Part shown: positions 55,638 to 64,000 of the stretch, one piece after another
Numbering within the stretch: position 1 is the stretch's first letter
How the letters are laid out: the number at the start of each line of letters is the position of its first letter
Source: Methanobacteriota archaeon
Lineage (GTDB): Archaea; Thermoplasmatota; Thermoplasmata; SG8-5; JACRNV01
NCBI GenBank assembly: GCA_016214785.1
Contig: JACRNV010000014.1
Span: 1-64,000, forward strand
DNA: 64,000 bases
Direction of reading: 5' to 3'
Program-made: the position numbers and the translations under genes
Notes under the pieces: model-generated
The model's database searches: none
Told to the model about the DNA's origin: nothing
The model's input: the letters and a program-made list of their open reading frames with translations, nothing else

Positions 55638-56585
55638 TCAATCAATCGCGCACCCGTTCTTCCTCAACCTTTCGAGGACGGCGTCCCAGGTCGGCGGGTT
55701 GGTCTGCGCGCCCTCGCTCTCTATGACGAAGCTCGCCGCCGCCGAGCCGGCGAGCGCGCACTCCGTCAGCTCGCGCCCGCGCTCCCACGCGGCGTAGAAC
55801 CCGGCCCTGTAGGAATCGCCGGCGCCGGTCGGGTCGACCATGCGCCTTGGCGGCATCGCTGGCACGGCGTCGAAGGAATCGCGCACGTACAGCTCGCTGC
55901 CGCGCTTGCCGCGCGTGACCACGAGCACGTCGACGTGGTCTAGCAATGCTCGCGGCGATTTCCCGCCGATGTATTCCAGGGCTGTGGCGAGCTCCGCGCC
56001 GTTGGCGAACATGATGTCCGCCATCTCGAGCATCTGCGCGAAGCTACGCTTGTCATATACGTAGTGGATTTCCTGCGACGGGTCGAGCGCAATCTTCTTC
56101 CCGCGCTTCGTGGCGTACGCGGCGACCTTCGAGTAGTACTCGGGCCTCCCGGTGCCGAAGTGGACGAGCTTGCTCGTGTCCACGGAATGCGCGAGCACCT
56201 CGAAGCGCTCGGCGTCCCTCATCGGCCCCTGGTCTATGTAGGCCACCTGTCTTTCGTCGGGGTCGGTGACTATCATGCAGGTGGGCGTCGAGTATTTCTC
56301 GCACCTGACGAGGTCTGTGACGTCCACCCCCGCGGACCTGAGGGCGTCCTCGTAATCCTTGGGGAAGTCCTCGCCGACGAACGACGCCAGCGCCGGCGTC
56401 CCCCCCATCCTCGCCATGAGGAATGCTATGTTCGCGCCAGTGCCGCCCCTGTAAGTGCGCTGGCCGCGCACCTCTATGGAGGTGTTCGGCTCCGGGAACT
56501 TGGGCACTTCCATTATGCGGTCTATCGTCGTATGCCCGAAAATACCGACGAAATTCGCGCGCTGCGCGACCTGCCTGCCCCTCAT
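55638..56585 (-). CDS. PfkB-family carbohydrate kinase
   Basis: RTYRGGTGANIAFLMARMGG and MVDPTGAGDSYRAGFYAAW. Confidence 0.9.
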   Translation of the reverse strand: MRGRQVAQRANFVGIFGHTTIDRIMEVPKFPEPNTSIEVRGQRTYRGGTGANIAFLMARMGGTPALASFVGEDFPKDYEDALRSAGVDVTDLVRCEKYSTPTCMIVTDPDERQVAYIDQGPMRDAERFEVLAHSVDTSKLVHFGTGRPEYYSKVAAYATKRGKKIALDPSQEIHYVYDKRSFAQMLEMADIMFANGAELATALEYIGGKSPRALLDHVDVLVVTRGKRGSELYVRDSFDAVPAMPPRRMVDPTGAGDSYRAGFYAAWERGRELTECALAGSAAASFVIESEGAQTNPPTWDAVLERLRKNGCAID

Positions 56586-57217
56586 CCCAGACCCTCCAGC
56601 ACATTCTTGGCCTGATGGAAGTCCTTGAAAGGCATCCCGCCGAGCTTCTTGAGGAGCGCCCCCCTGGCCAGGAGGACGTCGGCGCGCTTCGCGGCGTCCA
56701 TGTCCGAGTAGCCGTCGCCGATGTACAGCACCTTCCTCCCGCTCTTCTGGAACGCCATGACGCGCGCCTCCTTGCGCACGCCCGACAATGGCGATTTTCT
56801 CGCCGGATCGCGGAAAATTATCGAGATGCGATTCCCTGCGAAGGCGGCGCTGTTCGCCTCGAACTTCGCGTCCACCCCGGCTTTTTTCAGGACGGGCCCT
56901 ATGTAGAAGTCCAGGCCCTCGCTGAGGATGACGAACGGTATGCCCGCCGTCTGGCATTTGTCAACGAAAGCCTTGAAACCGCGCCGGACGACGGCGCTCT
57001 TCAGGGCGAAAGAGACAATCTCTTCCTTGCCGGCGCGCACGAGCGCGAACTGCCTTGCCAGCGCCTCGCGCGAGCCTATCTTGCCGTCCCGATACTCCTT
57101 CTCGACGGATAGCCATGCGTCGCCGGTGTATTTCCGCAGTATCTCCTCGGCCACGTCCCTGGTGGTCACGGTGCCGTCGAAGTCGCAGGCCACGGCCCAC
57201 TTCCCCCCCGGAGCCAT
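56582..57217 (-). CDS. HAD-superfamily phosphatase (SerB/MtnX-like)
   Basis: KWAVACDFDGTVTTRDVAEEIL, FVILSEGLDFYI, KVLYIGDGYSDMDAAKRADVLLARG. Confidence 0.85.
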   Translation of the reverse strand: MAPGGKWAVACDFDGTVTTRDVAEEILRKYTGDAWLSVEKEYRDGKIGSREALARQFALVRAGKEEIVSFALKSAVVRRGFKAFVDKCQTAGIPFVILSEGLDFYIGPVLKKAGVDAKFEANSAAFAGNRISIIFRDPARKSPLSGVRKEARVMAFQKSGRKVLYIGDGYSDMDAAKRADVLLARGALLKKLGGMPFKDFHQAKNVLEGLG

Positions 57218-58464
57218 CAGGTCCCTTCCCGCCACGAGGTCAGATACTCTTTCTGCCTCTTCGAGAGCGAGTCGATCTCGATGCCGTGCGACGAGAGCGC
57301 CAGCTTCGCCACCATGCCGTCCAGCTCGCGCGGCACGTCGTAGACGCCCGGCTTCATCCTCCGGCCGTTCTTTGCCAGGTGGCCGGCGCAGAGCGCCTGT
57401 ATTGCGAAGCTCATGTCCATGATCTCGACCGGATGGCCTTGGCCGGCGGCGAGGTTCACGAGCCTCCCTTCCGCGAGCAGGTAGAGCTTCCTGCCGTCCC
57501 CGAGGGCGTACTCGTCGACGAACTCGCGCACTCTCTTCACCGTTTTAGAGGCCTTCTTGAGCGCGTCCTTCGATATCTCGTTGTCAAAGTGCCCGGAGTT
57601 GGCCATGACGCAGCCGTCCTTCATGTTAGCGATGTGCTCGGCGGTTATGATGTCCCTGCAGCCCGTGGCCGTGACTATGAAGTTCGCTTTCTTGACGGCT
57701 TCCGCCATGGGCGCGACCTCGAACCCGTCCAGGTGCGCCTCGACGGCCCTTGTCGGGTCTATCTCGGTCACGACGACCCTCGCGCCCATGCCCCTGGCGC
57801 GCATGGCGATGCCCCTGCCGCACCAGCCGTAGCCGGCGACGACGAACGCGCGCCCGGCGACCAGCAGGTTCGTCGCATTGAGGATGCCGTCCATCGTCGA
57901 CTGGCCGGTGCCGTACCTGTTGTCGAAGAGGTACTTCATGCTCGCGTTGTTCACAGCCATGACGGGGAACTTGAGAGCGCCCTCGGCGTGCATGGCCCTG
58001 AGCCTGATGATGCCGGTAGTGGTCTCCTCGTTGGCGCCGATGACCTCATCTAAAAGCTCCCTGCGCTCGGTATGTAAAAGGAAGATGAGGTCTCCGCCGT
58101 CGTCTATCGTTATCTGCGGTTTGATGTCCAGCACCCTGTGCAGGCTCTCGTAGTACTCCTTGTTCGACTGCCATTTCTTCGCGCGCGTGTCGAGCTTGTA
58201 GCGCTCGTTCAGCGCGACGGCGACGGAATCGTCGGTGGAGAGCGGGTTGCAGCTCGTGAGCCTGACTTTGGCGCCCGCCTCCTGCAGCGTCAGCGCGAGC
58301 ACGCCCGTCTTCGCCTCCACGTGCAGGGCCATGCCTATCCTCAGGCCTTTGAGAACCTTGCTCTTGATCAGCCCCTGGCGCACGTCTGCCAGGACGTCCA
58401 TGTGAGCCCTCGCCCATTCGAGTCGGAGGGCGCCTTTGTCGGCCAGCGCCTTGTCAGCGGACAT
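57217..58464 (-). CDS. ahcY: S-adenosylhomocysteine hydrolase
   Basis: IGMALHVEAKTGVL, NNASMKYLFDNRYGTGQSTMDGILNATN, GYGWCGRGIAMRARGMGARVVVTEIDPTRA, MANSGHFDNEI. Confidence 0.95.
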   Translation of the reverse strand: MSADKALADKGALRLEWARAHMDVLADVRQGLIKSKVLKGLRIGMALHVEAKTGVLALTLQEAGAKVRLTSCNPLSTDDSVAVALNERYKLDTRAKKWQSNKEYYESLHRVLDIKPQITIDDGGDLIFLLHTERRELLDEVIGANEETTTGIIRLRAMHAEGALKFPVMAVNNASMKYLFDNRYGTGQSTMDGILNATNLLVAGRAFVVAGYGWCGRGIAMRARGMGARVVVTEIDPTRAVEAHLDGFEVAPMAEAVKKANFIVTATGCRDIITAEHIANMKDGCVMANSGHFDNEISKDALKKASKTVKRVREFVDEYALGDGRKLYLLAEGRLVNLAAGQGHPVEIMDMSFAIQALCAGHLAKNGRRMKPGVYDVPRELDGMVAKLALSSHGIEIDSLSKRQKEYLTSWREGT

Positions 58465-58669
58465 GTATGTACCAGAAGGGAGAAGGAGGGGGAGGACAAA
58501 AGGGTTTTGGACGGAAGGATTTATATTAGGGTTAAAGACGTGCTCGGCATTATGAGCCGCGGCTCGTGCGTCGTAATCGAGCTCACTCAAAATAGCCAGG
58601 AGTTCCTGAATAATAATGAATGCAGATAGAGAGATTCTTGATTTCTTCGTCTATCCTAATCGTTGTATA

Positions 58670-58903
58670 TCAGTGAACTATGATCACGATTAATATTACT
58701 ATTACAAATGCGATAAGCAGCCAACCTTTTATTGAGTCTGTTGTTCGAATGATAAATCTATGTCTACTTGCAGTAAGTTCAGTATCGTAATATTCTGTAA
58801 ATATTGGAGAACATGCAGTGGCACATCCTTCAGGATCGCCTCCTTCCTTGTTACAGACCTTAATGCAATGGTCAAACATTTCCTCTTGTCGTCGATGATT
58901 CAT
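58670..58903 (-). CDS. Small C-terminally anchored membrane protein with Cys motif
   Basis: DHCIKVCNKEGGDPEGCATACSPIF then C-terminal TM GWLLIAFVIVILIVIIVH. Confidence 0.5.
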   Translation of the reverse strand: MNHRRQEEMFDHCIKVCNKEGGDPEGCATACSPIFTEYYDTELTASRHRFIIRTTDSIKGWLLIAFVIVILIVIIVH

Positions 58904-58907
58904 TATC

Positions 58908-59141
58908 TCACTTCCCTCTACTTTTTACACAAAAGATATGCTTTTTATCTGCGTCTGAAAACTTACCGTATCCATCTATTTCCATTATCTCCAGATGCTT
59001 CTTTACAGTTCTTGAGTCCATATCCAATTCCTTTGCAAGCTCAGAAAGAGGGACACAACTTGATCCATCAGTTTCTTCTCTGATACGCTCGATCATTTCT
59101 CTTACTGAGCGGTGCTCTCGTGAATATTTTGTGAAGGACAT
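58908..59141 (-). CDS. Small winged-helix-like DNA-binding protein
   Basis: CVPLSELAKELDMDSRTVKKHLEIMEIDGYGKF helix-turn-helix pattern. Confidence 0.6.
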   Translation of the reverse strand: MSFTKYSREHRSVREMIERIREETDGSSCVPLSELAKELDMDSRTVKKHLEIMEIDGYGKFSDADKKHIFCVKSRGK

Positions 59142-59318
59142 TTAGCGCGCCTCGGTAACGCACATGGTCAATCCTGTATAAATACTTTTTCTTTTTAATA
59201 CATATTGTTGCATATTGTTTACCTAAATCTGCTAGTAGGCTTTAAGGTGCAGAGAGACATCGAATCTCCTTTTCCATCACTTTGAATACAAACACTTCAT
59301 TCAGGAATCTTTATTACT

Positions 59319-59561
59319 ATGTTTGAAATCTGTAGTATTATGGATCGCGCTCAATCAACCATTCGACGAATACGAAATGCAATAAAAGACGGAAATCTGA
59401 AGAAGAAATTTACTGGGATGGATTTAGTAAAAATTGGAATTAGGCCAGGAACCGCATGGACATTTCTCTGGAAACATAGAAAAGGAACAACGCAATCAGT
59501 TAGGGAATATTTTATCAAGAACTCAGTCGGCCAATATAGTTTGATAGATGATGATTCTTAG
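59319..59561 (+). CDS. Small basic protein, possible HTH
   Basis: 80-aa ORF in AT-rich region; stop overlaps the convergent stop of the next gene (TTAG). Confidence 0.5.
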   Translation: MFEICSIMDRAQSTIRRIRNAIKDGNLKKKFTGMDLVKIGIRPGTAWTFLWKHRKGTTQSVREYFIKNSVGQYSLIDDDS

Positions 59562-60583
59562 TCTTTTGTCTTAAAGCAATTGGTATGCACCTCAATAAAC
59601 GCTAGCTTTATTTCCTCTAGTAATCGTTCCATTGAGTTGAGTATTATCAAGTTTTCAATAGATGGCTTTGAGGTGAGTAATGCAACGTTGACGTGATATA
59701 ATGAAATAGCCGCGTTTTGTCCGGGATCGGCCAAACCAGCATTGCTTGGTCCTGAAAGAATCAAGTCTTTGGACGAAATAATCCCTAAATTGAAACGAAT
59801 CCCTTTAGGATTTGCATGAGTAGGATGGCTAGCCATTCTGTAATATGGTCGTAGATGATTTAAACCAACTGCTTTTTCAATGTCAACGAAGCTAGGTCCA
59901 TGCCCATCTTTTCTATTTGTGTTCACGACTCTTGATGCCCAGCCATAATTGCCAGAAAATGGCTTGCCATATTTCCGACAAAGTTCATCTCGCATTTTGT
60001 TAAGTTTGTCTAATTCATCCTGGGTAATTGGTTCCGTGTCTAATTTTCTTTCATGCGTCTTTAATTCGTTTAGAGCCTTATATGATTCGATTATTTCATG
60101 AAGTAAGTATCGCTCCGCAAGTTCTTTGTCATGCATTTTTATCAAGTGACTTGTCACAGCTATTTCGTGTAAAGTTCGCCATCTAGCATGAGCGCCCGAG
60201 GCATAACCGCTACGAAGCAGGGTATGTATTTCATATGCTGTTAAACAAGCTCGGCCATGCAGCCTGATTAAAACCTCGAATATAAAATCATTCTCTTTTA
60301 CTGCTACTGGTCGGAATTTTTTATTGAATGTTTCACCTGTTTCGTGAGACATCACAATAAACATTCCTAGAAGGTCAAGTGGTTTTTTCCATATGTCATA
60401 AAGACGCTTTTCAAAATTTCTCCTTATTAGTTGATGTTCTTTAAGTATTCTAGGCGCATCGTGCTTCAGTTCATCGAGTAATTTAGAGCCTCCTTCATGA
60501 ATTGCCTTTTTAGTTATTTTTGAAATTATACTAGGTACATCGCTAATTTTACTCAAATCAATTTCATTCTTTTTTAATGGCAT
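59558..60583 (-). CDS. DUF5677-like protein
   Basis: LIRLHGRACLTAYEIHTLLRSGYASGAHARWRTLHEIAVTSHLI and YRMASHPTHANPKGIRFNLG, as in DUF5677 proteins. Confidence 0.7.
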   Translation of the reverse strand: MPLKKNEIDLSKISDVPSIISKITKKAIHEGGSKLLDELKHDAPRILKEHQLIRRNFEKRLYDIWKKPLDLLGMFIVMSHETGETFNKKFRPVAVKENDFIFEVLIRLHGRACLTAYEIHTLLRSGYASGAHARWRTLHEIAVTSHLIKMHDKELAERYLLHEIIESYKALNELKTHERKLDTEPITQDELDKLNKMRDELCRKYGKPFSGNYGWASRVVNTNRKDGHGPSFVDIEKAVGLNHLRPYYRMASHPTHANPKGIRFNLGIISSKDLILSGPSNAGLADPGQNAAISLYHVNVALLTSKPSIENLIILNSMERLLEEIKLAFIEVHTNCFKTKD

Positions 60584-60599
60584 AATATCGAATCCACGC

Positions 60600-61031
60600 T
60601 CACAACTTATATCTCGCCGGGTACATCTCTCCTGGCTTGAGATATTCAATCTCTTTAATCAGGAGTTCGACGAGCGCGAACTCCGGGTCGTCCGGGCCCT
60701 TCCAGTACTCCTTGAAGAAGGGGCACTGCGCGACCATCTTCGCCTTCGTTCTCCTGTCCTTCACGATGCGCGCCTTCCCGCTGGCCCGGATGTAGCCGCT
60801 GTGCTCCCCGCCCTTGAAGGCGTAGCAGAACTCGAAGGCGGGGTCTTTGGCCATCTCTCTGGCCTTCTTGGAGCCTGCGCTCGTGAACACCCACAGCCTC
60901 GAATCGATGCAGCCGAGGCTCACGGGCCTGACCCTTGGCGTCTTACCATCGTAGGTGGCCAGGTAGGCCGTCTGGAATTTCGAGAAGTTCCCCCATATCT
61001 CCTTTTTTGCGCTGGCTGTGAGCTTTTTCAT
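60600..61031 (-). CDS. Pyridoxamine 5'-phosphate oxidase-like FMN-binding protein
   Basis: FQTAYLATYDGKTPRVRPVSLGCIDSRLWVFTSAGSKKAREMAKDPAFEFCYAF. Confidence 0.82.
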   Translation of the reverse strand: MKKLTASAKKEIWGNFSKFQTAYLATYDGKTPRVRPVSLGCIDSRLWVFTSAGSKKAREMAKDPAFEFCYAFKGGEHSGYIRASGKARIVKDRRTKAKMVAQCPFFKEYWKGPDDPEFALVELLIKEIEYLKPGEMYPARYKL

Positions 61032-61214
61032 TTTCCGACCCCGTGTTTCAGACAGATAAACCGCTTGCAGGGCATTAACCTATCGTCCGTATGGCGCAAT
61101 CCAATACGAGAGCAATTCACAAATCCACTTTATCTTCTGGATATTATGTACATTGGGAATTCCCACGGATGTCCGCAGGAACCCTTATTAACGGCCGCGA
61201 AATCGGGTATCCAG

Positions 61215-62144
61215 ATGGAAAAGAACGTAATAGAAGTCAGGGGCCTGGTCAAGGTCTACGGCGAGACCAGGGCAGTCGACGGCATTTCGTTCGACGTCCG
61301 CGAGGGGAGCGTCTTCGCCTTCCTGGGGCCGAACGGCGCAGGCAAGACAACGACGGTCGAAATCATCGAGACCATACGCCGCCCAACGGCAGGCGAGGTC
61401 GGGCTCCTGGGCATGGACATCAACAAGGACAGGAAGAAGATACTCGAGCGCATCGGCGTGCTGCCGCAGGAGTTCAGCTCGTTCGACAGGATGACCGTGC
61501 GCGAGACCGTCCACTACTTCCGGCAGCTCTTCGGCGCAGGCTCCGACGTCGACGCTCTCCTGAAGCTGGTCAACCTCGAGGAGGAGAAGGACAAGCTCTA
61601 CATGAACCTCTCCGGCGGCCTCAAGCAGCGCGTGGGCATAGCGGTCGCTCTCGTGAACGACCCCGAGCTGGTCTTCCTGGACGAGCCCACGACCGGCCTG
61701 GACCCGCGCTCGAGGCGGGAGGTATGGAACGTCATCGAGGGCCTGAAGAAGCGCGGCAAGACGATATTCCTCACCACGCACTACATGGAGGAGGCCGAGG
61801 TCCTCGCGGACCACATCGCCATCATCTCCAAGGGGAAGATCATTGCCCAGGGCAGTCCGTCCGAGCTGATAGACGCCTTCGGCAAGGCAATCCACGTCAC
61901 GATAAGGGGCGCGGGAGCCGAAATCGGGCCCATTGCCAAGGATATGGGGCTCGCCCTCCCGAAGAACGGGAACGGCAAGACGGTCGTCGACGTGAGGACG
62001 AACGACCAGGTGCTGGTCCTTCTCGACAGGCTCAAGGCCGCGAAGGTGAGCTACTCGGGCATAGACGTCCGCAAGGCCAACCTCGAAGAAGTGTTCCTCT
62101 CGCTCACGGGCGAGAAGCTCACGGCCGGGGGCGACGAGCGATGA
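61215..62144 (+). CDS. ABC transporter ATP-binding protein
   Basis: FLGPNGAGKTTTVEIIE, NLSGGLKQRVGIAVALVNDPELVFLDEPTTGLDPRSRREVW. Confidence 0.95.
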   Translation: MEKNVIEVRGLVKVYGETRAVDGISFDVREGSVFAFLGPNGAGKTTTVEIIETIRRPTAGEVGLLGMDINKDRKKILERIGVLPQEFSSFDRMTVRETVHYFRQLFGAGSDVDALLKLVNLEEEKDKLYMNLSGGLKQRVGIAVALVNDPELVFLDEPTTGLDPRSRREVWNVIEGLKKRGKTIFLTTHYMEEAEVLADHIAIISKGKIIAQGSPSELIDAFGKAIHVTIRGAGAEIGPIAKDMGLALPKNGNGKTVVDVRTNDQVLVLLDRLKAAKVSYSGIDVRKANLEEVFLSLTGEKLTAGGDER

Positions 62145-63751
62145 ACCTGACCAGGATATACGCCAACATAGTGGTCAACATCAAGGGGTTCTACAGGAAC
62201 AAGGGGGCGATGTTCTTCGTCCTCTTCTTCCCGATACTGCTCATACTCCTGTTCGGGGCGATATTCTCGAACATTGGAGATCAATCATACCCGATCGCCG
62301 TTCAGAACAAGGACGGCGGCTGGTGGTCGCAGCAGGTCGTCGAGGGCCTGAACAAGACCGGGATGATAACTGTAACGATGGTCGACCCGTCCGCCGACCC
62401 GTATGCCTACATGAACGACACCAAGTCGAACGCCGTCCTCATAATACCCGAGAACTTCACGGCAGACATCAACAACACGAAGCTGTCGTTCCAGTACACA
62501 CTCGACGCGCTATCGAAGACGACAGAGTCGTTGAATTACACGGTCGAAGCCCTATCACGGACGACGGACTCGCTCAACTACACCCTGATGGCGCTGAACG
62601 ACACCGGCAACGCGCTCAATTACACGGCGATGGCCCTGAGCAGCACGCAAGGGGCCCTCAACTACTCCCTGATGGCGATGAACAGCACGCAGTGGGCGCT
62701 GAACTACTCGGGGATGGCGCTAGCGTCCGCGCCGCCGAGCTCCACGACGTTCATCGGGCTCGCGATGAACGCCAGCGCCGAGTCGCTGGGGAGCACCGGG
62801 ATGGCCCTGAACCTGACGCCGGCCGCGCTGAACGCCTCGCTCGCGGCATTAGGCGGCTCGCAGTCCTCGATGAACGCCACCCTGCTGGCGCTCCAGTACA
62901 CCCAGGCCACGCTGAACGCCACGCTGGGCGCGCTCAACGCCACGCAGGCGGCGCTGAACTTCACCATCGGCGCCCTGAACTTCGCCATACCGTCCAACGA
63001 GACGCTGAAGCTTACCATGCTCTACGATTCCAGCTCCAGCAGCGCGCTGACGAAGGTGCAGATACTCCAGCAGGTCATGGACGGCTTCAACAAGGGGCTG
63101 AGCAACGCGCAGGACGTCATGGCCATAGACCCGCAGTCGGTCGTCGCCAAGCAGTTCAAGTTCATAGACTACTACGCGCCGGGCATCGTCGGAATGTCGG
63201 TCATGACGGCGAGCCTCTTCGGCACGGTGGGCATGAACACCGAGCTCAGGCAGAAGGGCGTGCTGCGCAAGCTGGCCACCACCCCGCTCACGAGGGCGGA
63301 GTGGCTCGTGTCGAACATCCTCTACCAGCTCATACTCGCGTTCATATCGACCGCGCTCATTCTATTCGTAGGCTATCTGGCGTTCGGGCTCAAGCCAATC
63401 ATAAACATCTTCCTCTTCGTCTTCGTGCTCATGGACGTATTCGCCTTCTCGGGCATAGGCATGCTCATCACGCGCTTCGTGAAGGACGCCGAGGCCGCGC
63501 AGGCTGCGGCGAACCTGGTCATGTTCCCGGTGATGTTCCTGTCCGGGACGTTCTTCCAGATCGAGATGATGCCGGACTTCCTGCAGACGGTCGCCAACTT
63601 CATGCCCCTCTACTACGTGAGCGACGGCCTGAGGCAGGCGATGATACTGCTCAACTGGGCGATGCTCTATTATGACCTCATGGTCATTTCCGTCTTCGGG
63701 ATCATCATGTTCGTCCTGGGCATCCTGCTGACGTCGTGGAAGGAAGACTGA
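62141..63751 (+). CDS. ABC-2 type transporter permease with large repeat-containing extracytoplasmic insert
   Basis: N-terminal FFVLFFPILLILLFGAIFSNIG; C-terminal TMs (GTVGMNTELRQKGVLRKLATTPLTRAEWL...); central ALNYTxMALxxT repeats. Confidence 0.9.
   Translation: MNLTRIYANIVVNIKGFYRNKGAMFFVLFFPILLILLFGAIFSNIGDQSYPIAVQNKDGGWWSQQVVEGLNKTGMITVTMVDPSADPYAYMNDTKSNAVLIIPENFTADINNTKLSFQYTLDALSKTTESLNYTVEALSRTTDSLNYTLMALNDTGNALNYTAMALSSTQGALNYSLMAMNSTQWALNYSGMALASAPPSSTTFIGLAMNASAESLGSTGMALNLTPAALNASLAALGGSQSSMNATLLALQYTQATLNATLGALNATQAALNFTIGALNFAIPSNETLKLTMLYDSSSSSALTKVQILQQVMDGFNKGLSNAQDVMAIDPQSVVAKQFKFIDYYAPGIVGMSVMTASLFGTVGMNTELRQKGVLRKLATTPLTRAEWLVSNILYQLILAFISTALILFVGYLAFGLKPIINIFLFVFVLMDVFAFSGIGMLITRFVKDAEAAQAAANLVMFPVMFLSGTFFQIEMMPDFLQTVANFMPLYYVSDGLRQAMILLNWAMLYYDLMVISVFGIIMFVLGILLTSWKED
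62470..62993 (+). repeat. ~14-aa repeat rich in N-x-S/T sequons within the ABC-2 permease
   Basis: SLNYTVEALSRTTD-SLNYTLMALNDTGN-ALNYTAMALSSTQG-ALNYSLMAMNSTQW-ALNYSGMAL ... ALNATQAALNFTIGAL. Confidence 0.9.
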
Positions 63752-63806
63752 ACACGATAAAACGCGCAGGACGCTGTGCTCCTATCATAAGAAGTGCGGA
63801 GGCCGG

Positions 63807-64000
63807 TCAATCCTTCTTCTCCCAAATCCGCCTGTAATAATCGTTTATGGAATTCCAACTATAGTCATATCTCTTCCATTCCCATGCAAAGTAATTCACG
63901 ACGGCGGCGCACTCATAAAACGCACTAGCGACGTAAGGTTTATTGTCATGGTCCGGATGGCCATCGGCAATCTCTGGACGGGTGCGCAAATCCCATGCGC
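63807..64000 (-). CDS. Partial ORF, likely C-terminal part of a gene running off the window
   Basis: Open frame to window edge: ...NKPYVASAFYECAAVVNYFAWEWKRYDYSWNSINDYYRRIWEKKD. Confidence 0.35.
   Translation of the reverse strand, partial: AWDLRTRPEIADGHPDHDNKPYVASAFYECAAVVNYFAWEWKRYDYSWNSINDYYRRIWEKKD

Noticed and set aside
1-64000. Known antiviral or CRISPR-Cas system
   Set aside because: No cas, restriction-modification, retron, CBASS or Argonaute-type motifs recognised in any translation.

Overview
The window is a gene-dense, GC-rich chromosomal segment of an archaeon, probably a Thermoplasmatota-like euryarchaeon. That placement is inferred from gene content: CarS, RPA plus its COG3390 partner, a HerA/HAS-barrel ATPase, Hel308, a KaiC-like ATPase, TruD, POR/IOR, a PUA protein and tRNAs with introns or insertions. 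I saw no rRNA, CRISPR array, transposase or integrase. Housekeeping content includes pyrE, carS, folP-like, the rpa pair, truD, cysS, hel308, porCDAB-iorAB, paaK, arcC, serA, PfkB and HAD genes, ahcY and an ABC exporter. The most interesting signals are: (1) a three-gene operon (4974->1503, minus) in which a DUF2207-like membrane protein ends in a cytosolic Gly-rich (Cys-Ala)x6 tail and is followed by a radical SAM/SPASM enzyme with a PqqD/RRE-like N-terminus, a candidate new protein-tail modification system; (2) a tandemly duplicated two-gene module made of a giant surface protein with a cytosolic Asn-Gly-rich 'GRTNGLTNGL' tail, variable ectodomain and IPEF/IPEY-TM-Arg C-terminus, plus a SHOCT-like repeat membrane protein; (3) an ABC-2 permease whose extracytoplasmic insert is a 14-residue repeat packed with N-glycosylation sequons; (4) a tRNA-Val with a D-loop insertion and a tRNA-Ala with a large intron carrying a copy of a dispersed repeat; (5) a cysK-like gene whose catalytic segment is replaced by an exact 90-bp copy of its own 3' end (pseudogene or misassembly); (6) several structured noncoding intervals. 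All names come from reading the translations. No database search was run.
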